Shown: positions 1 through 7,344, counted from the first letter of the stretch. The stretch: 7,708 nt of DNA from Bryobacteraceae bacterium (GCA_030039005.1 JASHQT010000083.1:1-7708); one strand, 5' to 3'. Translations and numbers: made by a program. The notes: generated from the letters alone by a model not told the origin.

Positions 1-936
1 ATCGCCCGGACTTTCCGAACGAGCGAGAAACAAAAGGGACTCCACCAGTTCGGAGAGCCGTACCGATTCCTCCAGACACGACCCCAACACCTCGACGTAT
101 TCCTCCGGGGCGCGAGCTCGCGCCAAGGCCACCTCCACTTCACCGCGAATGTTGTTCACTGGAGTCCGTAGCTCGTGGGCGATATCGGCCGAAAACCGCG
201 ACAGGCGTGCGAAGGATTCTTCCAGCCGTTCGAGCATTGCGTTGAAGGCCGTCGCAAGAACACTCACCTCCACCGGATAACCCTCGGCCTGAATCCGCTC
301 GTGGAGAGTGCTGGAGCCAATACGGCGGGCGGTTTCGGAGACTTCCCTCAACGGCCGAGTGCCCCTGCGGGCAATGGCGAACCCCACAGCCGGACAAAAG
401 ATGAGAGCGGCCGCCAGCACTGCCCACATCCACTCTCGCTGCCGCCCCAGGATGATCTGTTCCTGCGTGAGGTCCACGGCCGCCTGAATGGTCCAGACGT
501 CTTTCCCGCCGGGATCGCGCGGTACCGTGGAGACAATCGCGCGATAGGTTTCGCCGCTGGGCGAGTCAACCCAGAAAATTCCGCGATGCCTGGACGCTTC
601 CTGCGCCACACGCGTCGAGCTAAGATCTCGATTCATACCCGGCGTCGTGGACAGCGCCGCGCCGTTTGAGTCGAGCACGCGAACGTAAAACTTCTGGTAC
701 CGCCGGACTGCGGAGTCGATTTCCACTTCTTCATGCAGCGCATGGGAATCTCCTCCCCGCTCCCGGACCAGGGCCCGGCACACATCCAGTTCGTCCAGTA
801 GCGCCTGTTCGGAGATTTTTCTCAGATTGTTCGCCAATACCAAATACAGGGAACCAATGGTGACGGCAACCACGACCAAGGACGCGGTCGTGTACCAGGC
901 AGTGAGCAGGACCGCCAGCGAAGTGCCGCGCCACAT
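1..936 (-). CDS. Heavy-metal-type sensor histidine kinase, partial (C-terminus beyond window)
   Basis: This is the membrane sensor kinase that would autophosphorylate on a histidine and pass the phosphate to the response regulator encoded just upstream. Only 312 N-terminal residues are visible. My translation shows a first membrane segment at about residues 8-35, a periplasmic sensor of about 135 residues (36-169), a second membrane segment at about 170-189, a HAMP linker at about 190-243 and a dimerisation/H-box at FSADIAHELRTPVNN with phospho-acceptor His254. The N, G1 and G2 ATP-binding boxes lie beyond position 1. The layout and H-box match the CusS/CopS/CztS family. The ATG at 934-936 lies 13 nt after the regulator stop, and GGAAG overlapping that stop is the nearest ribosome-binding-like sequence, rather far away. 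The sensor contains a possible metal-ligand cluster H65-x2-H68-E-E plus C53 and H117. Family assignment is firm; the ligand is not known. Confidence 0.95.
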   Translation of the reverse strand, partial: MWRGTSLAVLLTAWYTTASLVVVAVTIGSLYLVLANNLRKISEQALLDELDVCRALVRERGGDSHALHEEVEIDSAVRRYQKFYVRVLDSNGAALSTTPGMNRDLSSTRVAQEASRHRGIFWVDSPSGETYRAIVSTVPRDPGGKDVWTIQAAVDLTQEQIILGRQREWMWAVLAAALIFCPAVGFAIARRGTRPLREVSETARRIGSSTLHERIQAEGYPVEVSVLATAFNAMLERLEESFARLSRFSADIAHELRTPVNNIRGEVEVALARARAPEEYVEVLGSCLEESVRLSELVESLLFLARSESPGD

Positions 937-949
937 GCCCCGCCGCGGA

Positions 950-1630
950 TCACTTCCTTTCGGGGTTTTCGAGAACATATCCCACCCCCCGGACGGTGCG
1001 CAGCAGCTTCTGCGGGAAGGGATCATCCACTTTACCGCGCAAGCGCCGCACGTTTACATCTACAACATTCGTGTCACCGTCGAAGTTGATGGCCCACACC
1101 GATTCGGCTATTAGGGTTCGGGTCAGCACTTCCCCGGCGTGGCGTACCAGTAGGGACAGCAGCGTGAACTCTCGAGCCGTCAGATCAAGCCGCTGACCGG
1201 CCCGTGTGGCTTTGTGGCCGGCCAGGTCGAGTTCTAAATCGGCGACCCGCAGGGTAGTCGATTCCCGCACCGGGGGCCGGCGGAGAATGGTCCTCACCCG
1301 CGCCAGGAGTTCAGAGAAAGCGAACGGCTTCAGCAGGTAATCGTCAGCCCCGAGTTCCAGCCCGCGAACCCGATCCTGCACATCATCCCGTGCGGTCAGA
1401 ATGAGGACAGGCGTCTGCACGCCGGCGCCTCTCATCCAGGTGAGAACCTGCCAGCCGTCCACAACCGGGAGCATTAGATCGAGCACGATCAGTTCGAAAG
1501 TCCCACTCTGGATCAGCCGCATAGCCTCGGCTCCGTCCGTCGCCGCACTGACCAAGTAACCGGCCTCGCTGAGGCCCTTCTTTAGGAAGCTCGCTGTCTT
1601 TGCTTCGTCTTCCACGATGAGCAACTTCAT
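950..1630 (-). CDS. OmpR/PhoB-family response regulator, CusR/CopR-like
   Basis: A cytoplasmic transcription factor activated by phosphorylation from the adjacent kinase. Residues 1-115 form a receiver domain with the acidic pocket E7-D8, phospho-acceptor Asp51 (LIVLDLMLP), Thr79 and Lys101 (LLKPFAFSELLARV). Residues 125-222 form an OmpR-type winged helix with TAREFTLLSLL, VWAINFDGDTNVVDVNVRRL and the closing RTVRGVGYVLE. The opening MKLLIVEDEAKTASFLKKGL and the FDGDTNVVDV stretch are typical of the heavy-metal regulator subgroup (CusR, CopR, CzcR, SilR). The length of 226 is normal. The ATG at 1628-1630 fits the family's usual N-terminus, with GGGTGG a few bases upstream as a modest ribosome binding site. 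The kinase gene follows directly, so the two are very likely co-transcribed. Which metal, if any, is sensed cannot be read from the sequence. Confidence 0.97.
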   Translation of the reverse strand: MKLLIVEDEAKTASFLKKGLSEAGYLVSAATDGAEAMRLIQSGTFELIVLDLMLPVVDGWQVLTWMRGAGVQTPVLILTARDDVQDRVRGLELGADDYLLKPFAFSELLARVRTILRRPPVRESTTLRVADLELDLAGHKATRAGQRLDLTAREFTLLSLLVRHAGEVLTRTLIAESVWAINFDGDTNVVDVNVRRLRGKVDDPFPQKLLRTVRGVGYVLENPERK

Positions 1631-1685
1631 TGGCCACCCGAGGCTCCCATTGTACAGTTCTTCGTAACGTTAATCCTCCCCCCAG

Positions 1686-1713
1686 AGAGTACTGGAACTA
1701 AACACTCTGACAA
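1686..1713 (-). promoter_or_regulatory. Candidate sigma70-type promoter of the two-component operon
   Basis: On the minus strand TTGTCA (1713-1708) is followed after 16 bases by TACTCT (1691-1686). The -35 matches the consensus at 5 of 6 positions. The -10 matches at 3, namely the conserved first, second and last bases. The predicted start near 1679 leaves a leader of about 50 nt. The -35 falls inside the first of three 11-bp direct repeats, as expected for autoregulation. Acidobacterial promoter rules are poorly known, so this is a prediction only. Confidence 0.4.
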
Positions 1714-1740
1714 TATCCGCACAAATGATTGACAAAGAGA
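1708..1740. repeat. Three 11-bp direct repeats, candidate response-regulator binding array
   Basis: Three consecutive 11-mers, TGACAATATCC (1708-1718), GCACAAATGAT (1719-1729) and TGACAAAGAGA (1730-1740), share ACAA at exactly the same phase. On the minus strand they read TTTGTCA, TTTGTGC and ATTGTCA separated by 4-bp spacers. Seven-bp half-sites repeated every 11 bp are the architecture of PhoB-type boxes, bound head to tail by OmpR/PhoB-family regulators, and the TGTCA core resembles the PhoB half-site. The block lies between the regulator gene and the divergent receptor gene, so the adjacent regulator is the natural candidate. The periodicity is seen directly; binding is inferred. Confidence 0.5.
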
Positions 1741-1757
1741 AAGACTGACCGTAATCT
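1729..1757 (+). promoter_or_regulatory. Candidate sigma70-type promoter of the TonB-dependent receptor gene
   Basis: A perfect TTGACA (1729-1734) is followed after 17 bases by TAATCT (1752-1757), which keeps the three most conserved -10 bases. A start near 1764 would give a leader of about 90 nt before the TTG start codon. The -35 is embedded in the third 11-bp repeat, so a bound regulator would either touch RNA polymerase or block it. The rest of the leader (about 1760-1844) holds a short palindrome GCCGATTCGGC at 1779-1789 and a T-run at 1829-1834. I see no convincing riboswitch or terminator in it. Confidence 0.45.
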
Positions 1758-1845
1758 GATTGTTCACTGCGGGTGATAGCCGATTCGGCCAACGTTGAGG
1801 AGTCCAGGAACGGGGCTGAGCGCGGCGATTTTTTCGAGCGACTTC

Positions 1846-1858
1846 GGAGGGTAGCTTG
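1846..1858 (+). promoter_or_regulatory. Ribosome binding site deciding the TTG start of the receptor gene
   Basis: GGAGG at 1846-1850 lies 5 nt before TTG at 1856-1858. The first in-frame ATG would be residue 84, inside the folded N-terminal domain, and would remove the signal peptide. The TTG is therefore the supported start. Confidence 0.8.
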
Positions 1859-4800
1859 AACAAAAAATTCATTCGGAGGCGGGAGTGCAGCGCCCAATTC
1901 GCCGGCTTATTGGCGTTGATCCTGCTATGCTTTCTGCCAGCCCTGGGAGGGCTGGGCGGCGGCATATCGGGAACCGTAACCGATCCTAATGGGCTGGTTG
2001 TCGCCGGGGCCAAGGTGACGGTGGCGAACACCGCCACCCAGGTCCGCCAAACCGTCACCACCAATACCGCCGGCGCTTATTCGTTTCCGCAGCTTGAAGT
2101 GGGCATGTACGACCTGGAAGTGGCAGCGCCCTCGTTCCGCACGTACCGGCAGACCAACCTCGTGGTGGACGCAGACGGCAAAGTGCGAGTGGACGCCGCG
2201 CTCGTGCTCGGCGATCAACGCGAGACCGTCACCGTGGCTGCTTCGGCGGAGCGAATCGACACGGCCAATACGCAACTGGGCGACGTCATCAGCGAAACCA
2301 AAATCGACGCCGTCCCGCTGAACGGCCGCAGCTTTACCGATTTGTTGGCTCTGCAACCGGGTGTCGCGCCGATGACCACCATCACCGGGAATTCGATCCA
2401 AGCGGCGGGAGCAGCGATTCTTTCGCCGTCCGGCGATCTCAACCCGGGCACCATTTCGATCAATGGCCAGCGCGAGTATGCTAATGGCTTCAGTGTGAAC
2501 GATTCCGACGTCGTGGAGCGCTTCACCATGGGCGCCGCCGTCATTCCCAACCTCGATTCCATCGCCGAGTTCCGCGTGCTCACGGGCAATTTCGACGCCC
2601 AGTACGGCAACTACGCCGGCGGCCGCATCAACGTCGTTACCAAGTCCGGCACCAACGAGTTTCACGGCGAGGCGTTCGAGTTTCTGCGCAACACCGATTT
2701 CGATGCCCGCAATTTCTTTTCGCCTGAGCGCGGCCTGTATCAACAGAACCAGACGGGCGGTCTGTTCGGCGGGCCGATTGTGAAGAATAAAGTCTTCTTC
2801 TATGCCGACTATCAGGGCACGCTGCTGACCGAAGGTGTCGACACGGGATTGATCAGCGTGCCTTCGCTCGCCGAACGCAGCGGCAATTTTTCCGACGTCG
2901 CCAGCCAATTGACCGGAACCGTATCGGGACCCTATTTGGCGCAGCAGCTCACCAATAAACTGGGATACACGGTTACCCAGGGCGAGCCTTACTACACGCC
3001 CGGTTGCGCCAGCGGGCAGCAGTGCGTCTTCCCCGGCGCGGTCATTCCTCAATCGGTGTGGTCCGGCCCGGCGCAGAAGCTAATGCAGTACATCCCCACA
3101 CCCAACTTACCCGGCAACTATTTCTCTACCTCGGCCGTGGACGAGACGCTGCAGGATAACAAAGCCGCGATGCGCATGGACGCGACCACGCGCTTCGGCA
3201 TGCTCTCCGGTTATTACTTCGCCGACAACTACACCGAAAGCAATCCCTATCCGACGCTGCAGGGCGGCGCCAGCGTCCCCGGCTTCAGCGCACTGAATCT
3301 GGGGATGTCGCAGTTGGCGACCATCGGCCTCACCACCAGCTTCGGCCCCAGCACCGTAAATGAATTTCACGTCTCCTATGTGCGCGATTTAAACGACGTA
3401 GGGACGCCGCAAGGAACGGTAGGAACCAGCCTGGTCTCGCAGGGCTTCGTTACCTCTTCCGGGCAGCCCAGCATTCTGCCGCAGCGCCCCAACATTGTGG
3501 GCGTCGAGAACGTGACCTTCAACAATTTCGTCATCGGATCCACGGTTACCGGGCTGAACCAGATCGATAATACATTCGAGTATCGCGATAGTCTCTCGCA
3601 CATCGTGGGCTCGCACACCCTGATGTTCGGCGGCGAGCTGATGTTCAGCCAGGTGAACGCCAGTGCCGACGTGCAGTCCAACGGAACATTTGCGTTCACG
3701 GGTTCTGAGACCGGCGTGGATTTCGCGGACTTTCTGATCGGCACTCCCAGCTTCTATAAACAGGGCGACGCACGGCCCTTTTACATGCGCAACCATTATG
3801 GAGCGCTGTTCGCACAGGATAGCTGGCGCATTCGTCCGCGCCTGACGTTCAACTATGGGATCCGCTGGGACGTCATCATGCCGTGGTACGAGAAATATAA
3901 TCAGATCCAGACTCTGGTGCCCGGCGAACAATCGGTCGTGTATCCGGGTGCGCCGGAGGGCCTGGTGTTTCCGGGCGATCCAGGAGTCTCGCGGGCGCTG
4001 GCGCCCACTCGGTGGAACGACTTTTCGCCGCGATTCGGCCTGGCCTGGGTGCCGCGCGGGGACAACTGGCTAGCGCGCAAACTGTTCGGGGATTCCGATC
4101 AAACCAGCATTCGCGTCGGAGCCGGCCGCTTCTTCTCCGCCATTGAAGGCGTTTCGGCCGGCGTTATGGCGGGCGATCCGCCCTACGGCAGCACGTACGT
4201 CAGTCCCGCTCCGCCGGAGTTTTCCAATCCCTTCATCACCGCATCTACCGGCTATAACGAAGGGCAGCGCTTTCCGATATCTTACCCGCCTCTGAACGTC
4301 TCAGCCAGTAATCCGGACTCCAACGTGAACTGGGCTCCCTTTTTGCCGGTCTCCGGGTTGCCCGGCTACAAGCCAGACGGCGTCACGCCGTATACGGAAC
4401 AGTACACGCTGTCCATCCAGCGCCAATTCGGCACCCGAACCGTCGTAACCGCCAGCTATGTCGGCAGCGAGTCGCACCACTTGTTGGTCCTGGTGGAAGC
4501 CAATCCCGGCAATCCTGCATTGTGCCTGAGTCTCAGCCAGGTGAGCGAAGTGGCGCCTGGGAGCCCGACCTGCGGGCCGTTCGGTGAGTCCAACGTTTTC
4601 ACCACGGCATCCGGCCAGGTGATCAATGGCACGCGCCAGGCGTTAGGCTCGAATTTCGGCAGCGTCGATTGGCTCACCACCATCGGCAACTCCAACTACA
4701 ACGCGCTCCAACTCGGCGTTCGTCACACCAGCCGGCGTCTGGAAGTCTCCGCCGGCTACACATACAGCAAGTCGCTCGACAACTCCTCCAGCATCTCTGA

Positions 4801-5404
4801 TCAGCTCAACCCGTATAACTACGCTGCCACCTACGCGCCTTCGGCCTTCGACCTCAAACATAATTTCGTGGGCAGCTACCGCTACCAATTGCCATTCGAC
4901 CAGTGGTTCGGGCGCAACCGGCTGACGGAAGGGTGGGTGCTTTCCGGGATCACACGCTTTTCCACCGGTTTCCCGGTTACCTTCACCAACGCCGACGATA
5001 CATCGCTGCTCGGCACGCAACCGGACGGCGTGAACGCATACGGTGTGGACCTGCCCAACATGCTCCCCGGCCCGCTGGATATCAACCACAATCCGCGCAA
5101 TGGCCAGCCATACTTCAATACTTCCTTGTTCAGCCTCCCGCCGCTCGGCTCGCCCGGCACCGCGCCGCGCCGTCTGTTTTACGGGCCCGGGATGGAAAAC
5201 TTCGATATGGCGCTCTCGAAGGATGTCCGCTTCACCGAACGCTTTTCGATGCAACTGCGCCTGGAAACGTTCAACACGTTCAACCACGCGCAGTTCTTCG
5301 GCCCGGCGACAGTCGACGGCGAGATCACCAGTTCGTCTTTTGGACAAGTGGTGAGCGCCGATTCGCCCCGTCTGGTGCAACTGGCGGCGAAAGTCTTTTT
5401 CTGA
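1856..5404 (+). CDS. Oar-like TonB-dependent outer-membrane receptor with N-terminal carboxypeptidase-regulatory-like domain
   Basis: A large outer-membrane beta-barrel protein of 1182 residues, expected to bind or import a substrate at the cell surface using TonB energy. A signal peptide is visible: basic MNKKFIRRRE, then a hydrophobic stretch to about residue 31. Residues 36-115 are a carboxypeptidase-regulatory-like beta-sandwich (ISGTVTDPNGLVVAGAKV, then TNTAGAYSFPQLEVGMYDLEV). The plug follows at about 145-265 with VPLNGRSFTDLLALQPGV and INVVTKSGTNEFHG (258-271). The barrel starts with FEFLRNTDFDARNFF and GGPIVKNKVFFYADYQG, and the protein ends in an aromatic ...AAKVFF, typical of barrels inserted by the BAM machinery. 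Length and motifs fit the Oar-like receptors expanded in Acidobacteriota. The substrate is unknown; such proteins are often guessed to handle glycans or peptides. C384 and C390 could form a disulfide in an exposed loop. The gene is intact and diverges from a two-component operon, which suggests regulation by it. Confidence 0.95.
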   Translation: MNKKFIRRRECSAQFAGLLALILLCFLPALGGLGGGISGTVTDPNGLVVAGAKVTVANTATQVRQTVTTNTAGAYSFPQLEVGMYDLEVAAPSFRTYRQTNLVVDADGKVRVDAALVLGDQRETVTVAASAERIDTANTQLGDVISETKIDAVPLNGRSFTDLLALQPGVAPMTTITGNSIQAAGAAILSPSGDLNPGTISINGQREYANGFSVNDSDVVERFTMGAAVIPNLDSIAEFRVLTGNFDAQYGNYAGGRINVVTKSGTNEFHGEAFEFLRNTDFDARNFFSPERGLYQQNQTGGLFGGPIVKNKVFFYADYQGTLLTEGVDTGLISVPSLAERSGNFSDVASQLTGTVSGPYLAQQLTNKLGYTVTQGEPYYTPGCASGQQCVFPGAVIPQSVWSGPAQKLMQYIPTPNLPGNYFSTSAVDETLQDNKAAMRMDATTRFGMLSGYYFADNYTESNPYPTLQGGASVPGFSALNLGMSQLATIGLTTSFGPSTVNEFHVSYVRDLNDVGTPQGTVGTSLVSQGFVTSSGQPSILPQRPNIVGVENVTFNNFVIGSTVTGLNQIDNTFEYRDSLSHIVGSHTLMFGGELMFSQVNASADVQSNGTFAFTGSETGVDFADFLIGTPSFYKQGDARPFYMRNHYGALFAQDSWRIRPRLTFNYGIRWDVIMPWYEKYNQIQTLVPGEQSVVYPGAPEGLVFPGDPGVSRALAPTRWNDFSPRFGLAWVPRGDNWLARKLFGDSDQTSIRVGAGRFFSAIEGVSAGVMAGDPPYGSTYVSPAPPEFSNPFITASTGYNEGQRFPISYPPLNVSASNPDSNVNWAPFLPVSGLPGYKPDGVTPYTEQYTLSIQRQFGTRTVVTASYVGSESHHLLVLVEANPGNPALCLSLSQVSEVAPGSPTCGPFGESNVFTTASGQVINGTRQALGSNFGSVDWLTTIGNSNYNALQLGVRHTSRRLEVSAGYTYSKSLDNSSSISDQLNPYNYAATYAPSAFDLKHNFVGSYRYQLPFDQWFGRNRLTEGWVLSGITRFSTGFPVTFTNADDTSLLGTQPDGVNAYGVDLPNMLPGPLDINHNPRNGQPYFNTSLFSLPPLGSPGTAPRRLFYGPGMENFDMALSKDVRFTERFSMQLRLETFNTFNHAQFFGPATVDGEITSSSFGQVVSADSPRLVQLAAKVFF

Positions 5405-5411
5405 GGGCGGC

Positions 5412-7202
5412 CTAACGCTGGTACATGGGTTCGGCTCGCACGATGCCCCGGCCTTGGCGAATGACGATCAACCGGTCCAGGGGCACATTGGCGAAATTTT
5501 CGACCGCGCCGCCCAGCCAGTGCACGGCGACGTCGGCGCGCTCGGCATCACCCAAGCCGAAATGCAGCCGCGAATCGTTTACCGAGTAATAACTCGATTG
5601 CGCCATCACTTCCTGCGCCTGCCGCTTGCCGCCGTAATGCACAGTAACCCGGCAGCCGATCGCGCTGCGATTGCACTTCGTGCCGATCAGCTGCACCTTC
5701 AACCAGTGCCGCGGCCGCGCGCCGCGCCTGAGATCGTTGCGCAGGAGCGACGGCGGTTCGTTCATGTTCATCACCAGCACATCCACGTCGCCATCGTTGT
5801 CGAAATCGCCGAATGCGCAGCCACGGCTGGAGTGCAGCGCGGCAACTCCCGGACCGGCCTCCTCAATCAGCTCTTCGAACCGTCCCGTTCCCAGGTTGCG
5901 GAATACCAGCCGCGGCGTCTTGTACGGAACGCCGCTCGAGTCCAAGCCCGGATAGGGGCTTCCGGTGACCAGGAAGATATCCGGCCATCCGTCGTTATCC
6001 AGATCCACGATCCCGGCGCCCCATCCTATATACCGCGTTTCCACGGCCAGGCCCATGCGTGCCGTCACCACGTCGAAGTTGCCCCGGCCGTCGTTCAGGT
6101 ACGCGTCATGCGTGTCGTCCATGAAATGGGTTTGGAACAAATCCAGGCTTCCGGTCAAATTAAAATCCCCGACGGCCACGCCCATTCCCGCTTGCACCAT
6201 GCCGTCCGCGCTGAGGGCCACGCCGCGTCCCAGACCCTCCTCGCGAAACGTACCATCGTGATTGTTCCGGAACAGATAACTCGGCGTGGAATCGCAGGCC
6301 ACGAAAATGTCCGGCCAGCCATCGTTGTCGAAATCGGCCGCTACGGCCGTCATCGCGAAACTGCCTTTGGCGCCGGCAATTCCCGATGCAGCGCTCACGT
6401 CCGTGAATGTGCCGTCCCCATTGTTGCGATAGAGAAACTGATGCGCCGGCGGCCGAAGCCCGCGCGGGCCGCAGAACACCGGCTTGTCCGCGAAGATACA
6501 GTTCCCGTTGCTCCCGGGCTTGGGCGTATGCGCCATATCGAAGTCGACATAGTTCGCGACGAACAAGTCCAAGTTGCCGTCGCGATTGTAGTCCACGAAG
6601 GTGCAGCCCGATCCCCAATGGAGGCCGGGCTGCCACAATCCGGCTGCCTTGGTCATATCGCTAAAGGTACCGTTGCCGTTATTCCGATACAGCGCGTTGT
6701 GGCCCCAGTAAGTGATAAACAAATCTTCGTAACCGTCGTTGTTGTAATCGCCAACAGTTACCCCGGCCGCCCATCCGGTACCCAACAGGCCCGCTTCCCC
6801 GGTCACATCCGTGAAAGTACCATTACGATTATTCCGGTAGAGGCGATTCGACGCCCCCGCCGGCGCGCCGTCCAGCCTGCTCCCGTTCAGCACGAAAATA
6901 TCGAGCCAGCCGTCATTGTCGTAGTCGAAAAAAGCCACCCCGCAGCCCGTAGTTTCGACGATATAGTCCGCTCGATTTCCGGCCCCATAGGTCACCGGAA
7001 GTCGCAGCCCGGCGGACGCCGCCACGTCGGTAAACTGCGCCAGAAAAGGGATTCCCGAAGGCTTCGACCGCACCGCCGGCCGAACCCCGCGCGTGGCCAC
7101 GCCCTGACCCAAGAGTTGGACGGAAAACGCCGCCAACAGCGCCCGCCGTGAACACCCGGCCTGCTTCCCCCCTCCGCCTCCACCCTGTCGCATAGCTTCC
7201 AT
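5412..7202 (-). CDS. CRTAC1-type FG-GAP/VCBS repeat protein with C-terminal ASPIC/UnbV domain
   Basis: An exported 596-residue protein predicted to fold as a calcium-binding beta-propeller. Near the N-terminus SRRALLAAFSVQLLGQGVA (18-36) resembles a twin-arginine signal, though the usual Phe after the arginines is Leu. Seven Asp-rich FG-GAP loops are visible: FDYDNDGWLDIF (92), GDYNNDGYEDLF (151), VDYNRDGNLDLF (203), ADFDNDGWPDIF (289), GDFNLTGSLDLF (345), VDLDNDGWPDIF (399) and GDFDNDGDVDVL (465). Most are paired with LYRNN-x-GTF-type strands. A CRTAC1-type insert with C235 and C244 (CGPRG) lies at about 222-256. Residues 511-584 are an ASPIC/UnbV domain (NRSAIGCRVTVHYGG, SSYYSVNDSRLHFGLG, VHWLGG). 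These proteins are linked to adhesion or extracellular binding, but no specific role is established. The start is uncertain between ATG at 7202 and the in-frame ATG at 7193, which has GGAA 5 nt upstream. A glycine run (7-12) precedes the signal. It converges on the receptor gene. Confidence 0.93.
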   Translation of the reverse strand: MEAMRQGGGGGGKQAGCSRRALLAAFSVQLLGQGVATRGVRPAVRSKPSGIPFLAQFTDVAASAGLRLPVTYGAGNRADYIVETTGCGVAFFDYDNDGWLDIFVLNGSRLDGAPAGASNRLYRNNRNGTFTDVTGEAGLLGTGWAAGVTVGDYNNDGYEDLFITYWGHNALYRNNGNGTFSDMTKAAGLWQPGLHWGSGCTFVDYNRDGNLDLFVANYVDFDMAHTPKPGSNGNCIFADKPVFCGPRGLRPPAHQFLYRNNGDGTFTDVSAASGIAGAKGSFAMTAVAADFDNDGWPDIFVACDSTPSYLFRNNHDGTFREEGLGRGVALSADGMVQAGMGVAVGDFNLTGSLDLFQTHFMDDTHDAYLNDGRGNFDVVTARMGLAVETRYIGWGAGIVDLDNDGWPDIFLVTGSPYPGLDSSGVPYKTPRLVFRNLGTGRFEELIEEAGPGVAALHSSRGCAFGDFDNDGDVDVLVMNMNEPPSLLRNDLRRGARPRHWLKVQLIGTKCNRSAIGCRVTVHYGGKRQAQEVMAQSSYYSVNDSRLHFGLGDAERADVAVHWLGGAVENFANVPLDRLIVIRQGRGIVRAEPMYQR

Positions 7203-7255
7203 TGTGATGCACGGCTGGGCGTCGTGTCGTCCACTTGCAGCACGTTCCGGATCCC

Positions 7256-7281
7256 GTACTATTTACGAAAACCGGTAGTAC
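7256..7281. repeat. Inverted repeat in divergent intergenic region, possible operator
   Basis: GTACTA (7256-7261) and TAGTAC (7276-7281) are perfect inverted 6-bp arms separated by 14 bp. The arm centres are 20 bp apart, about two helical turns, as expected for a dimeric regulator. It lies 54 bp upstream of the ATG at 7202 and about 31 bp before the plus-strand -35. TTTT follows the second arm, but the stem is AT-rich and lies between divergent genes, so a terminator is unlikely. No specific regulator is implied. Confidence 0.3.
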
Positions 7282-7311
7282 TTTTCCCGTTGCAGGAGTT
7301 TACTTTGGATC

Positions 7312-7339
7312 TTGACCTTCTCACAAGCGTGAGTAGAAT
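7312..7339 (+). promoter_or_regulatory. Sigma70-type promoter of the last gene
   Basis: TTGACC (7312-7317) and TAGAAT (7334-7339) each match the consensus at 5 of 6 positions, with a 16-bp spacer. Transcription would start near 7346, at the edge of the ribosome binding site, giving a leader of only about 14 nt. This is the best promoter match I found by eye in the window. Confidence 0.55.
7320..7333. repeat. Palindrome filling the promoter spacer, candidate operator
   Basis: CTCAC (7320-7324) and GTGAG (7329-7333) form perfect 5-bp arms around AAGC. The 14-bp element ends exactly where the -10 begins and starts 2 bp after the -35. A protein bound there would block RNA polymerase or alter the spacer geometry. 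The pattern is directly seen; the function is inferred. Confidence 0.35.
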
Positions 7340-7344
7340 CAGAC

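Noticed and set aside
175..669. A 164-codon plus-strand frame over the kinase gene
   Set aside because: The minus strand here encodes the HAMP and H-box of a histidine kinase without interruption, so this frame is a shadow.
1779..1789. Short palindrome GCCGATTCGGC in the receptor leader
   Set aside because: The arms are only 4-5 bp and no T-run follows directly. It is too small to call a terminator or operator in GC-rich DNA.
1925..3052. A 375-codon minus-strand open frame inside the receptor gene
   Set aside because: It is antisense to the conserved N-terminal and plug domains of the receptor, has an Arg/Ala/Gly-biased composition and lacks family motifs.
5454..7151. A 565-codon open frame on the plus strand, antisense to nearly the whole FG-GAP gene
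   Set aside because: Its translation is rich in Arg, His, Pro and Val with no recognisable motif, while the opposite strand encodes clear FG-GAP and ASPIC/UnbV domains. Long antisense frames are expected in GC-rich genes with repeated codon patterns.
7149..7160. Possible lipoprotein lipobox QAGC at residues 14-17 of the FG-GAP protein
   Set aside because: No hydrophobic segment precedes the cysteine; the hydrophobic stretch comes after it, following the arginine pair. A Tat-like signal fits better than a lipoprotein signal.
7165..7174. Run of six C (six G on the coding strand) near the start of the FG-GAP gene as a possible phase-variation tract
   Set aside because: Six bases is short for slipped-strand switching, and the run simply encodes part of a glycine stretch. 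The frame is intact.
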